Shown here: positions 28,262 to 36,540 of the stretch, piece by piece
Numbering within the stretch: position 1 is the first letter of the stretch
Layout of the letters: every line of letters starts with the position of its first letter
Assembly: GCA_963745955.1 (NCBI GenBank)
Contig: CAVUZI010000011.1
Location: 1,178,001-1,242,000, forward strand
Source of the DNA: Bog-756 sp963745955
GTDB lineage: Bacteria > Actinomycetota > Acidimicrobiia > Acidimicrobiales > RAAP-2
Direction of reading: 5' to 3'
Length of the DNA: 64,000 nt
Position numbers and translations under genes: made by a program
The notes under the pieces: model-generated
The model's database searches: none
What the model saw: only the letters and a program-made list of their open reading frames with translations
What the model was told of the DNA's origin: nothing

Positions 28262-28420
28262 CTAGCCGCTGTCCCGCTCGAATATCAGCCTCCAGTCCTT
28301 CCCTGCGTCGATCTGGGGGACAGAGATCCGCACGAGCCACCAACCCTCCCGCCGGCGCTCGTAGACGGAGTCCTTGTAGGTGGCGAGGTCAGTGAGCACG
28401 TACTCGTAGGCCCTGATCAC
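28262..28420 (-). CDS. Small hypothetical protein, 52 residues
   Basis: A short frame from a GTG (complement of 28418-28420) with a strong GGGGGAAGG site upstream. The product includes VIRAYEYVLTDLATYKDS and ends KDWRLIFERDSG; it is rich in tryptophan, tyrosine and arginine in a WWLVRISV stretch that looks like a beta strand. The segment may be a complete small protein or the tail of a decayed gene. I do not recognise it. Confidence 0.4.
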   Translation of the reverse strand: MIRAYEYVLTDLATYKDSVYERRREGWWLVRISVPQIDAGKDWRLIFERDSG

Positions 28421-28683
28421 CGGACAGCCTTCCCCCAACCGAATCCAACACGTACATCGTCACTCCGTGTGGCACCGCAGAAGATCGGATCGCGCACAAC
28501 GGGCTCCTACCCCAACAAAGGCCGTACGAAACGAGACCGGGTTAATCCGACGTCATTCCCCACAGGTGCTCGGCGGCGGTGTCGCTTCATAGGCACGGCA
28601 CATCGGGGGCGTATGGCGCGATGGGCCCACCTCCCCGGCATCGCTGGGTTTGCTCGCACGAACGTAAGCGATCGGAGTGCGAC

Positions 28684-28890
28684 ATGACTGAACCAGTTCC
28701 GGTGACCGAGCTCGGCGCCTCCGTCAGCAGCCCGAATGCCATACCGACGGGGTGGTCCCAGGCTCGGGCCGAGCTGACGGGCGCTGAAGTGTATTGGCTC
28801 TCGACCGCCCGACCCGACGTCCGCCCACACGTCACGCCCCTTTTGGGAATCCGGCCCGGTAGACATCGCCTCGGTGATCGATATGGATGA
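28684..28890 (+). pseudogene. N-terminal fragment of a PPOX-class (FMN/F420-binding split barrel) protein
   Basis: From ATG 28684 the frame encodes WSQARAELTGAEVYWLSTARPDVRPHVTPLLG (partly quoted by its halves: GAEVYWLSTARPD and RPHVTPLLG), the first strands of a pyridoxamine-oxidase-like split barrel. The similarity stops near base 28850, just where the convergent RelE-type toxin gene ends; only random residues follow. Full-length relatives exceed 130 residues, so this gene was cut at a junction with the toxin-antitoxin locus. Confidence 0.65.
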
Positions 28891-29113
28891 TGTCGAGCCG
28901 TTCGAGCTGTTCGTCTACGGCATAGATGATTCGATAGCTGCCACGGCGAGCGCCACGAAGACCGGCCAGTTGGCCGGTCAGCGGACCGCCAACTCGCAGC
29001 GATTGTTCGGCCAGTGGACCGAAGATGAACTCCAAACAGGCAGCGCCAATCTTCTCGGGGAGGCGATGCAGATCATGTTCGGCGCGAGCTGAGATGCGGA
29101 CCTCGAAGGTCAC
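28832..29113 (-). CDS. RelE/ParE-superfamily toxin
   Basis: 93 residues with the RelE fold pattern: FEVRISARAEHDLHRLPEKI at the N-terminus, a conserved arginine-rich strand (GLRGARRGSYRIIYAVDE) and the terminal DIIHIDHRGDVYR that holds the catalytic-type His/Arg/Tyr residues of mRNA-cleaving RelE toxins. Its ATG overlaps the antitoxin stop (ATGA), the standard order of a YefM/RelE operon. The 3' end runs over the truncated PPOX fragment. Confidence 0.88.
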   Translation of the reverse strand: MTFEVRISARAEHDLHRLPEKIGAACLEFIFGPLAEQSLRVGGPLTGQLAGLRGARRGSYRIIYAVDEQLERLDIIHIDHRGDVYRAGFPKGA

Positions 29114-29382
29114 CGAGGGGCAAGGCGGGCACGGAGAGCGTCGTTGTCGGCAATCCGATCGGCAGCGAGATCGTCAAGCCCCTCTGCAATGGCATCTCGA
29201 GTGCCGGGAGAAGTCAAGATGTCGATCGTCTCTTCAAGAGCGGCGAGATCCTGAGGTGCGATCAGCACGGCGGCCGGGTGCCCGTGCCGGGTGATCAGGA
29301 CACGGTCATGGGTTCGCTCGACATCGGTGACGTACTCGGAGAGACGGTTCTTGGCTTCACCAAGCGGTACGGATGTCATCAT
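29110..29382 (-). CDS. Phd/YefM-family antitoxin
   Basis: 90 residues starting at the first of two consecutive ATGs (complement 29380-29382). The N-terminal DNA-binding part is SVPLGEAKNRLSEYVTDVER, with TRHGHPAAVLIAPQDLAALE as the second half of the Phd fold; the acidic C-terminal tail would wrap around the toxin. These antitoxins repress their own promoter, which should lie in the AT-richer stretch at 29383-29400. Translationally coupled to the toxin gene. Confidence 0.88.
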   Translation of the reverse strand: MMTSVPLGEAKNRLSEYVTDVERTHDRVLITRHGHPAAVLIAPQDLAALEETIDILTSPGTRDAIAEGLDDLAADRIADNDALRARLAPR

Positions 29383-29751
29383 CAATATTATAGCTAGAAG
29401 TCTGGCTAAATCGTCCACTACGGTTCGACGCCTACCGGCGCGAACCCGCATCTGATCCAATACGCGGCAGTCCTTGATCTGAGTAGAGGAGGTTCTCATA
29501 CACCCTCCGGATCCATTCGCTTGGCTGAGAGGCCATGTCCACCCCAACGTAGGAGCGATTCGCCGGCGGGCGCCCGGAGACCGCAGGGCGGCTGACGAGC
29601 TCGGCCGGCACTTCTTGGGCGACCAAGACGAGAGTCAAGACGACGGCCGAGACGACGGCCTCGCGGGATAAACGCGGGATGAAGCCGGAGTTGGACCGCC
29701 CGATCCGCACGACGTCGGGCGATCTACCGGGTAAACCTCGAGTGGCGCTGA
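29383..29751. other. Gap without a supported gene, left flank of the integrated element
   Basis: It holds the antitoxin promoter region (AATATTATAGC near 29386) at its start and otherwise no frame with recognisable features. An open minus-strand frame here begins inside the tRNA-derived repeat and is therefore an artefact. It may be decayed sequence from earlier insertions at the same tRNA. Confidence 0.45.
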
Positions 29752-29795
29752 GTGGGGCTAGCAAGAATCGAACTTGCGACCTCAGCATTATCAGT
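29752..29795. repeat. Distal attachment-site copy: 44-bp duplicate of the 3' part of tRNA-Ile
   Basis: Bases 29752-29795 are identical to 48973-49016 (offset 19,221). The repeat covers the tRNA from its anticodon loop to the first C after the discriminator base. At the flanks identity stops abruptly on both sides, as expected for a site-specific recombination core. The copy is not a functional tRNA because the 5' half is missing. Confidence 0.95.
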
Positions 29796-29901
29796 TCGTT
29801 TCAAGGGGACGAATGGGAAGATTTGGAACGATCTGCGGCGCTCTGAACTGCAACGATCACGGTTCCGGAAGATCTTGGGCGGCGGCTAAAGGCGCGAGTT
29901 A

Positions 29902-29920
29902 TAGGACATTTTGTAGGACA
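29902..29920 (+). repeat. Left copy of the TAGGACA-N5-TAGGACA motif (probable integrase arm site)
   Basis: This 19-base motif contains two direct TAGGACA copies 12 bases apart. A second copy, differing at one base, lies at 48913-48931 near the integrase end in the same orientation. Its presence only beside the two attachment sites suggests arm-type binding sites for the integrase or excisionase. Confidence 0.55.
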
Positions 29921-29992
29921 ACGTCCACGTCGAGTGGGCGGATGCGCTCGTGCCACTGGCTGATATGCGCGACGCCGATGCGGCCTGCCCCA

Positions 29993-30060
29993 CTGGTCGG
30001 TCGGTGGCAGTTCGCGGAGCGCGATCACGGGTCGCTTCTGAAAGCAGATTACGCGACCTC
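29993..30060 (+). repeat. Island dispersed repeat, copy A
   Basis: Contains the core GGCAGTTCGCGGAGCGCGA followed by an ATCACGGG...ATTACGCGAC block shared with copies B (31216), C (34429) and D (40811). This copy lies near the left end of the element, with no + strand gene ahead of it, and is the most diverged in its second half. Confidence 0.65.
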
Positions 30061-30086
30061 CTCCTGGTGTTCCGGGGCACCTCCGG

Positions 30087-30443
30087 TCAGTCCGACTGAG
30101 GAAATACCTCTAGCCGACCTGCCTTGTCTGCTGCCTCCAGTGCCACGCCCAGAATCCAGGCGTCGAGCTTGAAAATCACGTCGTCCCCGTCCTCGATACC
30201 CGTCTCCTCGATGGACTGGCCGATCAGTGCCAGTGTCCCTGCGTCGCCTCGGATGGATCGCTGTTCGGCGGTTTCCTGAGGGAGATTGCCGGGGTCTTCG
30301 TCCCGTTGCCATGCGGCAACAGCCCGGTCGGCAAGCTCCCGAGGGAGGCGAACTTGGACCTTGTGGCTTTGCGGAAGTAACTGCTGGGCCAGCTCGTGGA
30401 GCGCACCAGCATCTGCCGCCCAATCTTCGTAGTTCTTCTCCAT
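30087..30443 (-). CDS. Hypothetical protein, 118 residues
   Basis: From the ATG whose complement ends at 30443 (MEKNYEDWAADAGALHELAQ). The protein is acidic and helical, with a VQVRLPRELADRAVAAWQRD segment resembling a ribbon-helix-helix-type amphipathic motif and a C-terminal DVIFKLDAWILGVALEAADK helix. No known family is recognised. The VRLPRELADRAV pattern is seen in antitoxin-like or plasmid-borne regulators, but no toxin gene is adjacent. Confidence 0.5.
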   Translation of the reverse strand: MEKNYEDWAADAGALHELAQQLLPQSHKVQVRLPRELADRAVAAWQRDEDPGNLPQETAEQRSIRGDAGTLALIGQSIEETGIEDGDDVIFKLDAWILGVALEAADKAGRLEVFPQSD

Positions 30444-30615
30444 GCCCACCGACCCATCATTCCAGCCGTCGGCACCTGGCCGCAGGCGTCCCCACCGACC
30501 CGGCGTTAGGTGATACCCGTGGCGCGTCCTTTGGGGATGCACGTTCTGGGGCACCCGGGCTGGTGGGTTCTGTGCGGCCCGAACTCTCGCAAGATCACGC
30601 CGGATCGGGCAATAT

Positions 30616-31206
30616 GTGCTCGTGTATCCCGATCGAGACCTCGCGTCCGATGCGAGGGGCCCGACACTGCGGACTCAACGCCTCGTGTTGCGGCGTTGGC
30701 GCGCCGAAGACCTAGCACCCTTTGCCGAACTCAACGCCGATCCCGACGTAATGGCGCACATGCAGAAGACCATGAGCCGAGAGGAGAGCGACGCATTCGT
30801 GGCGCGCATCGAGGAGGAGTTCGACGACTGCGGTTTCGGTCTGTGGGCCGTAGAGGTGCCGAACCACTCGCCGTTCATTGGCTTTGTCGGGTTGCACCGA
30901 GTGCCGTTTGACGCTCACTTCACGCCTGCGGTCGAAGCCGGATGGCGCCTAGCCCGCGAGCACTGGGGCTACGGATTCGTGACCGAGGCGGCTCGTAGTG
31001 CGGTTCGCTACGGACTCGAAGAGGTCGGTCTTGACGAGATCGTTTCCTTCACCAACCCAGACAACGTCCGGTCGTGGAAGGTAATGGAACGCCTCGGCAT
31101 GATTCGCGATCCGTCGTCGGACTTCGAGCACCCCAACGTTCCAACGGGACACTGGCTCCGTCCCCATATCTTCTACAGATTTCCGCCTGCGGCCCCGTCG
31201 CCGTAG
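30616..31206 (+). CDS. GNAT-family N-acetyltransferase (RimJ/RimL-like)
   Basis: 196 residues. LRTQRLVLRRWRAEDLAPFA opens the domain; the acetyl-CoA loop is WRLAREHWGYGFVTEAARSA, followed by VGLDEIVSFTNPDNVRSWKV and MERLGM, the textbook end of this subfamily. It starts at a GTG (30616 or 30622). The stop is followed 10 bases later by dispersed-repeat copy B, which occupies the gap to the convergent gene. Target unknown; some relatives modify ribosomal proteins or aminoglycosides. Confidence 0.85.
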   Translation: MLVYPDRDLASDARGPTLRTQRLVLRRWRAEDLAPFAELNADPDVMAHMQKTMSREESDAFVARIEEEFDDCGFGLWAVEVPNHSPFIGFVGLHRVPFDAHFTPAVEAGWRLAREHWGYGFVTEAARSAVRYGLEEVGLDEIVSFTNPDNVRSWKVMERLGMIRDPSSDFEHPNVPTGHWLRPHIFYRFPPAAPSP

Positions 31207-31215
31207 CGCCCGATC

Positions 31216-31302
31216 TGCCGATCGTGGGCAGTTCGCGAAGCGCGACCACCGGCCGCTCCTGACCGGAAAATATGCGACTCCCAGCCGGTGATCAGGGTCA
31301 CC
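31216..31302 (+). repeat. Island dispersed repeat, copy B
   Basis: Reads GTGGGCAGTTCGCGAAGCGC, an ACCACCGG block, CGGAAAATATGCGACTCCCAG and CCGGTGATCAGGGTCACC. The internal CACCGG and CCGGTG are inverted with respect to one another, so an RNA or single strand could fold. It begins right after the GNAT stop and ends in the stop region of the next, convergent gene. Confidence 0.75.
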
Positions 31303-31579
31303 CCGCCACGAATGAAACCGGCACGTCGTATCGTTCACACCATTTCGTTGGGCTAAGCGCCCGGAAGTCCCGTTCGATCGTCGCCGCCCGCTCCTGAGCT
31401 TCGTCCATTGTCTGAGCGACTGCGAGCACGTGCCTATCACCGTTCAAGTTCTCAGCTACGACCGATTGGCTTCCGCCAGGGAAGCTCTTGATGCCTCCGT
31501 CAAATGCCCGTTCCTGTAGCTGTGAAAGAGGCGAAACACCCCACGAATCCTCGATCACAGTGAAGCGCAGTGTCCCCAT
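31298..31579 (-). CDS. Hypothetical protein, ~93 residues
   Basis: Start taken at the ATG whose complement ends at 31579 (MGTLRFTVIEDSWGVSPLSQ). The protein has alternating strand-like segments (VVAENLNGDRHVLAVAQTMD) and a helical middle (EAQERAATIERDFRAL). It has no signal sequence and is not recognised. A larger hypothetical gene lies 121 bases upstream on the same strand, and the two may form a unit. Confidence 0.45.
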   Translation of the reverse strand: MGTLRFTVIEDSWGVSPLSQLQERAFDGGIKSFPGGSQSVVAENLNGDRHVLAVAQTMDEAQERAATIERDFRALSPTKWCERYDVPVSFVAG

Positions 31580-31700
31580 TGCCACCACTACACCTCTGGG
31601 CGCTGTCGTTGTCCATACATCTGAAATGCCGGTCGGAGCCAGTTGATACTCGCCGCTGACCCGGCGATAGGGGGCGGTGGACCTGTGCCGTGGAGTTGGC

Positions 31701-32420
31701 TCAACCGCCCTCAATAACGAATCCAAGGGCCTCCGTCAGAGCCCTGCGTACCAAGGCTTGGTATTTGGGAAGAATGTGCGCGCGCTCTGGCTTCGTTCCC
31801 ATTGTGGTCACTTCGCGCATGACGATCTGTCGAAGCATGAACTGACAGGCATGGGCCTCCACTGAAAAACGGCCCGTTTCGTGGAACGACCCACGCTCTG
31901 TATTGCCGATCACCCATTCTCCTCCAGATCCTCGGCGCATCTGCAAAACCAGTTCCCCAGGCTGCGGCAGTCCGTCCACTCCTTCTACCCAGTAGTGGTC
32001 CAGTGGTTCCACTCCGAATACCTGGAGTCGACGAACCAGTTCCCACCGGTCGAGATCGTGGCCAATGTCCCATTCCGGTATGAGCAAAAGGGCAGCGGTT
32101 CTTAGGATTGAGCCCCGTCTCACGTTGTCACGGATCCGGCTCCACTCCTCGTCTCCCCAATATCGCTGGGCGTCGAGTCTCCCCAATCTGTGAAACGCAA
32201 AATCAGCGGCCTCCTCCTCGCTCTCGTATCTCCGAAGGAGATTCCAACCGCCGGTGTCGTCGAGAACTTGGACCAAGAAATCGTCATTCACAGCGCCGAC
32301 CAGGAGTGCGCCTGGCTGGGGATTTGGCTCGTGTAGGCCAACGACAATCGCCTCACCCGGCCTTAAGGAGCCGTCCTCTTCCCATTTTCGGATCGTTTCG
32401 GCCAATCGTCCAAAATCCAT
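31701..32420 (-). CDS. Hypothetical protein with an internal duplication, ~239 residues
   Basis: Start at the ATG whose complement ends at 32420 (MDFGRLAETIRKWEEDGSLR). Two related modules can be seen: a first with GEAIVVGLHEPNPQPGALLVG, then YESEEEAADFAFHRL (shown partially), and a second with LPQPGELVLQMRRGSGG, then RFSVEAHACQFMLRQI. Each pairs beta strands with a trailing helix. Cytoplasmic by appearance. Such tandem small domains occur in immunity-type proteins of polymorphic toxin systems, but no toxin gene is adjacent and I do not claim that function. Confidence 0.5.
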   Translation of the reverse strand: MDFGRLAETIRKWEEDGSLRPGEAIVVGLHEPNPQPGALLVGAVNDDFLVQVLDDTGGWNLLRRYESEEEAADFAFHRLGRLDAQRYWGDEEWSRIRDNVRRGSILRTAALLLIPEWDIGHDLDRWELVRRLQVFGVEPLDHYWVEGVDGLPQPGELVLQMRRGSGGEWVIGNTERGSFHETGRFSVEAHACQFMLRQIVMREVTTMGTKPERAHILPKYQALVRRALTEALGFVIEGG

Positions 32421-32559
32421 TCTCGTAGCATGGCATCTAGACCCACTCCCACGTACCACCGGAGACAATGATCCGGTTCGATTGTTCGGGGATGCAGGGA
32501 CGACTGCGACGAAGCGCGTCTGACCCGGTGTTCGCGGACATGGGGTTATGTGCAGCTAT

Positions 32560-32916
32560 CTACTTCGCCAATGAGTGGCAGAGGGCCTTGGCCCGATCAA
32601 TCGCCCGTATCAACGATTTGGCATTTCCGGTACTAGAGGCCCTCTCCAGTTCCGTCGGGAGTTTGGAAAGAGCCGCATTTCCCGAGTGGCGTATCTCATT
32701 GGCGTCTGGGGACGCGTAAAACTCAATCTGCGCCCCCGTCGATGAGGTCTGCGCCCCCGTCGATGAGGATGGAGGAGGAAGGACAAGTTGGCTCACCTGG
32801 TGGCAGGCCAAGCGAACTGCTGCAGTCTCGCGGGCTGCTGATTGACCAGGTCCCGAACTGCACCCAGCCAAGAGCAGAGCGATCAGTGCCGCCGACCCCG
32901 ACATCCATTTCCGCAC
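32560..32916 (-). CDS. Small lipoprotein, 118 residues
   Basis: The first 20 residues form a lipoprotein signal (MRKWMSGSAALIALLLAGCSS) with LLAGC as lipobox, so the mature protein is anchored by a diacylated cysteine at the outer face of the membrane. A short tandem repeat SSTGAQT/SSTGAQI (residues ~51-64) reflects a 21-base DNA duplication. The rest is helical and hydrophilic with two cysteines, one near residue 38 and one near the C-terminus. No known family. Confidence 0.65.
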   Translation of the reverse strand: MRKWMSGSAALIALLLAGCSSGPGQSAARETAAVRLACHQVSQLVLPPPSSSTGAQTSSTGAQIEFYASPDANEIRHSGNAALSKLPTELERASSTGNAKSLIRAIDRAKALCHSLAK

Positions 32917-32989
32917 AACCTAAGGTTACTCCGAGTCGGACTTATTCCAATTTGCCCGAGGTGTCAGGCGGGCCACGGTCAATAACCCG

Positions 32990-33060
32990 GCTAATCCGGT
33001 GGTCTGAGGCACCCTGGTCATTATCTGTGGCGACCCGGTCACGTAGCGAGAACACGCTGT
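32990..33060 (+). repeat. Weak copy F of the island repeat, right half only
   Basis: GAGGCACCCT and GTGGCGACCCGGTCAC occur here in the same order as in the extended right part of copy E (39760-39800). The left core is missing. It lies upstream of the beta-helix gene. Confidence 0.35.
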
Positions 33061-33163
33061 GACGGCAGAGTGACACTGGTTGCTGGCGTGGTCTTTCGGT
33101 GCTACACCTGCGCCCAGGCGGGTGCGGTATCGGCGGCACCCCAAGAGCGGAGGGTGTTGATCC

Positions 33164-34409
33164 ATGGGTGTACGTCGTGGAAGAAGTCTGCGGGCCGTGC
33201 TGGCTGGCTCGCTGGTGTTCGGGACCGTGGTGGTCGGCTTGGCGATCGGCGGTGAGGTGCCCGCATCGGCCACGACCCCGACGGTCGTGAACTGCAATAC
33301 GGGCGGCAACTTGCAGACAGCCATCACTGCCGCTGCGTCAGGTGCGACGATCGTCGTGCACGGGACGTGCACCGGGAACTTCACCATCGGTGAGAACCTG
33401 ACCCTGCAAGGGTCGGGCACTCTGAGCGGGGGCGGATACAACGGGCCGGTGCTCACCATTACCAGCGGGACCGTCTCGTTATACAGCTTGACGATCAAGA
33501 ACGCCGACGACACCTCTGGCCCCGTCGGCGGCGGCGGAATCTTCAACGAAGGCGCGGTGACCATCACCAACAGCACCGTGTCGGGAAACACCGCCACCAA
33601 CTACGGCGGTGGCATCTCCAACTACGGAGGCACTGTGACCCTCACCAACAGTACCGTGTCGGGCAACAGTGCCACCGTCGCCGCCGGTGGCATCCTCAAC
33701 CTCGAGGGCACGCTGAACATCACCAACAGCACGCTGTCGGGTAACAGTGCTCCCCAAGGCGGCGGCGGCATCTGGAACTACTTCAACAGCACGCTGAACA
33801 TCACCAACAGCACGCTGTCGGGTAACAGTGCCCCTGGGAACGCCGGAGGCGGTGGCATCCTCAATTACGGCGCGCTGGCTCTCACCGGCAGCGCCGTGTC
33901 AGGCAATAGCGCCATCACCGGCGGCGGCTTCGTCAACTACGGCACGGTGACGCCTACTAATTTCATCCGTCAATAACAACACCGCTACTTACGTCGCCGG
34001 CGGCATCTGGAACTGTGGCACGATCACCCAGCCCCCCACCGACAGAGGTGGGGTGAGCATCAACGGCAACACCTCCAGTGGCAACGGTGGCGGCATATAC
34101 AACGCGTGTGGCAGTACGGTCAGCCTCCCCAATGCGACCATCAACAGGAACAGCGCAGTCAACGGTGGCGGTGTCTACAACGCCCCTGGCGGCACGTTCA
34201 CCAGCAGTTACACCAGCATCAAGAACAACACCGCAACCAGCGATGGCGGCGGGATCTACAACAGCGGCACCCTGAGTCTCAGCACCTCGGTGAGTGTCAA
34301 CTCCAACACCGCCGTCTCTGGCGGCGGCATCTACAGCACGGTCGTGCTCTCACCACCCGTCCCCGCAGGCGTCGTGAGGTTCAACATCCCCGACAACATC
34401 GTGGACTAG
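33164..34409 (+). CDS. Secreted right-handed beta-helix repeat protein (one-base frame break near 33965)
   Basis: The restored product has 414 residues. An export signal of ~37 residues (arginine-rich start, then AVLAGSLVFGTVVVGLAIGG, ending ASA) precedes at least ten ~22-residue repeats with the pattern G-G-G-I-x-N...T-(N)-S-T-(V/L)-S-G-N-(S/T)-A. Such stacks form parallel beta-helices, as in adhesins and Pmp-like autotransporters. The repeat arrays break at ATCCGTC; removing one C rejoins ...IVNNNTATYVAGG. A GGAGG site precedes ATG 33164. The stop is followed by dispersed-repeat copy C. Near-identical DNA repeats at 33715 and 33795 could recombine. Confidence 0.78.
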
Positions 34410-34428
34410 TGCCGCTGCCCCAGAGGTG

Positions 34429-34516
34429 CCGGTAGTGGGCAGTTCGCGGAGCGCGAGCACCGGATGCTCCGGAACGGAAAATGGCCGCCCCGCTCCCGGT
34501 GATCGGGGCGACCCCG
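34429..34516 (+). repeat. Island dispersed repeat, copy C
   Basis: Carries the best-preserved core: GTAGTGGGCAGTTCGCGGAG, AGCACCGG, CGGAACGGAAAATGG and CTCCCGGTGATCGGGG. CACCGG and CCGGTG form an inverted pair about 45 bases apart. It starts 20 bases after the stop of the beta-helix gene. Confidence 0.75.
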
Positions 34517-34586
34517 GTCCAGTCGTTCGACCCCCCTCAATCCGGCTAGCCAGGATGCCGCCGGTGAGCTCGCTAGGGTGCGATGT

Positions 34587-35213
34587 ATGGATGAAGGAAT
34601 CCTCGTCATCCTGACCGGCCCGCCCGGAGCAGGGAAGTCCACCGTCGGCCGATTGGTAGCCGCGGAGTACAACCCTTCTGCCTGCATCCACTCTGATTGG
34701 GCCTACACCACAATCGTGAATGGTTTCATACGACAGTGGGAGCCGGAGTCCGATCCGCAGAACCGAGCCGTCATCCGGTCGTCCATCGCCATGGCTGCTC
34801 GTTTGGTTGAAGGCGGGTACTTCACGGTGATCGAAGGCATCTTCGGCCCTTGGTATCTCGATATCGTTCGAGATGAACTCGAGGGACATCAAATTCGACC
34901 TCACTACGTCGTTCTTCGACCCGACATTGAGAAGTGCCTCGAACGAGCTCAAAGTAGGCCACAGGTCGAAAAGGTGCCTGGACATCGCCCTCTAGCCGAC
35001 CCGGAACCGATACGCCTCCTGTGGACCGTGTTTTCGGATCTGGGTGAATACGAGGGCCACGTGATCGACAACACCAATATGTCCGCCAGCCAGGCTGCTA
35101 CGGCGATCTGCAACCGCGTCCAGAAAAAGAAGCGAAGTCCTATCGGCGCCTCCAAAGCAGTCGACTTAGACGCGCTTGGGCCCTATGCGCAGGTGTCACC
35201 GAGGATTCGGTAG
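34587..35213 (+). CDS. P-loop kinase / AAA-type ATP-binding protein
   Basis: 208 residues from ATG 34587. Walker A is TGPPGAGKSTVG near the N-terminus, and a DEAD-like acidic helix and LID-type arginines follow (ERAQSRPQVEKVPGH), the layout of small nucleoside/antibiotic kinases such as chloramphenicol phosphotransferase or gluconate kinase. A possible substrate-site motif is IHSDWAYTTIVNGF. No toxin or antitoxin partner is adjacent, so a zeta-toxin role is not supported. The substrate is unknown. Confidence 0.75.
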   Translation: MDEGILVILTGPPGAGKSTVGRLVAAEYNPSACIHSDWAYTTIVNGFIRQWEPESDPQNRAVIRSSIAMAARLVEGGYFTVIEGIFGPWYLDIVRDELEGHQIRPHYVVLRPDIEKCLERAQSRPQVEKVPGHRPLADPEPIRLLWTVFSDLGEYEGHVIDNTNMSASQAATAICNRVQKKKRSPIGASKAVDLDALGPYAQVSPRIR

Positions 35214-35399
35214 GCGGCAGCTAGCTCACTGCAAGCGCCGGTCCCTGGATAACGCACCCCGAGCCGACGCTCCTATGGATGAAGTCAAGCCCTTTTGAGG
35301 GTTTTTCGGAAGGGAAGACAGCGGACAGACCAATGATGGGCCACTCGATGCAGAGGGCAAGCTCTTATCAGGTCACGCGTCTTGGAGAACTCGGTAGAG

Positions 35400-35481
35400 C
35401 CCGGACCATGGACCGGCAAATCGGTTAGAAGCCAGTCTCGATCGACGGCAGGTGTTAGGTGAGCCAGGTCCATGGTCCGGG
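35400..35481. repeat. 15-bp perfect inverted repeat downstream of the IS110 transposase
   Basis: CCCGGACCATGGACC at 35400-35414 pairs with GGTCCATGGTCCGGG at 35467-35481, leaving a 52-base loop. The right arm ends three bases from the transposase stop. This could be a terminator-like hairpin, a sub-terminal repeat of the insertion sequence or part of a structured RNA. Confidence 0.7.
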
Positions 35482-35484
35482 GAT

Positions 35485-36531
35485 TCAGCCGCGAGGCAGG
35501 TGGCGGTAGACCTCGCGGGCGACATAGCGCTTCAGCATGCGGATGACCTCGCGCTTGGAGCGACCCTCCTTCACTCGGCGCTCCATGTAGGCCTGGGTCT
35601 CGGGATCGGATGCCAGCCGGGAGATGACGATGGTCCAGAGGGCCCGGTTGGCCTGGCGATCACCACCTCGGTTGAGCCGATGACGGGTGACCTTTCCCGA
35701 GGAGGCCTGGAGGGGTGAGACACCGCACAGGTGGGCCCAGGCTGCCTCGGATCGCAGTCGTTCGGGATTGTCGCCGGCGGTCACGAGCAAGGTGGCTGCG
35801 GTGTCGATGCCGACGCCATAGACGTTGAGCAGATCGGGAGCGTGGGCCTCGAGGAGCGGGGTGATCCTGGCGTCGAGCTGGGCGATCTCTTCGTCGAGCT
35901 CACCGATGCGGTGGGCCAGCGAGGAGAGCGACGCCTTCGTTGCAGCCGTGACCGGATCGGCTGACCGGGTCGGCCGCAGTCCCTTGGCGGCGGCGATGAA
36001 CTGAGGGGCGGGTAGACCCTTGATCCGGCATTGGAGCTGGTCAGGGGCAGTAAAGGTCAGTTGGCGCATCTGGGTGAGGGCCTTCACCCGGGCCTGGCGG
36101 GCCGACCGTTTGGCCACCACCAGGACCCGGATGGCCTCGACGGCACCGTCTCTCGACTTGGCCTTGCCGTGGGCACTCCCCGACAGGACAGCACGGGCTG
36201 CCTCGACCGCGTCGATCGGATCGGACTTGCCCTGGCGACGACGGTTCTGGCGGTTGTGCCGATCGACCTCGATGACCTCGACGCCGGCTCGAGCCAGGAA
36301 TCGGGCCAGTCCGGCCCCATAGGAACCCGTCCCTTCGACGCCGACCTTCCCGACAGCCCCGAAGCCGGCCAGCCACGAGAGCAGGGCCGAATAGCCCTCC
36401 GGGGTGGCACCGAACGATTTGGTGCCGAGCAGTCCGCCCACCTCGTCCAGGGCGGCGGCCACGTGGACCTCGCCGTGGGTGTCGATGCCGCCAGTGACAG
36501 CACGCGCAGCTTCTACGATGGTCATGGCCAT
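35485..36531 (-). CDS. IS110-family transposase (DEDD recombinase)
   Basis: 348 residues, normal for IS110. The N-terminal RuvC-like DEDD domain shows its four acidic positions in GGIDTHGEVH, VGVEGTGSYG, EVDRHNRQ and KSDPIDAVEA. After a coiled-coil region (IGELDEEIAQLDARI), the C-terminal Tnp_20 domain contains YGVGIDTAATLLVTAGDNPE, and then CGVSPLQASSGKVTRHRLNR with the candidate nucleophilic serine. IS110 transposases are guided by an element-encoded bridge RNA. ATG (complement 36529-36531) has a GGAAAGGAAGGG site. No frame break, so the element could be active. Confidence 0.92.
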   Translation of the reverse strand: MAMTIVEAARAVTGGIDTHGEVHVAAALDEVGGLLGTKSFGATPEGYSALLSWLAGFGAVGKVGVEGTGSYGAGLARFLARAGVEVIEVDRHNRQNRRRQGKSDPIDAVEAARAVLSGSAHGKAKSRDGAVEAIRVLVVAKRSARQARVKALTQMRQLTFTAPDQLQCRIKGLPAPQFIAAAKGLRPTRSADPVTAATKASLSSLAHRIGELDEEIAQLDARITPLLEAHAPDLLNVYGVGIDTAATLLVTAGDNPERLRSEAAWAHLCGVSPLQASSGKVTRHRLNRGGDRQANRALWTIVISRLASDPETQAYMERRVKEGRSKREVIRMLKRYVAREVYRHLPRG

Positions 36532-36540
36532 CCCTTCCTT

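Noticed and set aside
29432..29788. Minus-strand open frame starting in the left tRNA-derived repeat
   Set aside because: Its first residues are a translation of tRNA sequence (the same peptide start appears at the right copy), and the rest has no recognisable domain.
34587..35213. Zeta-type toxin of a toxin-antitoxin system
   Set aside because: It has a P-loop and suitable size, but no antitoxin gene precedes or follows it and the substrate-binding motif of zeta toxins is not evident.
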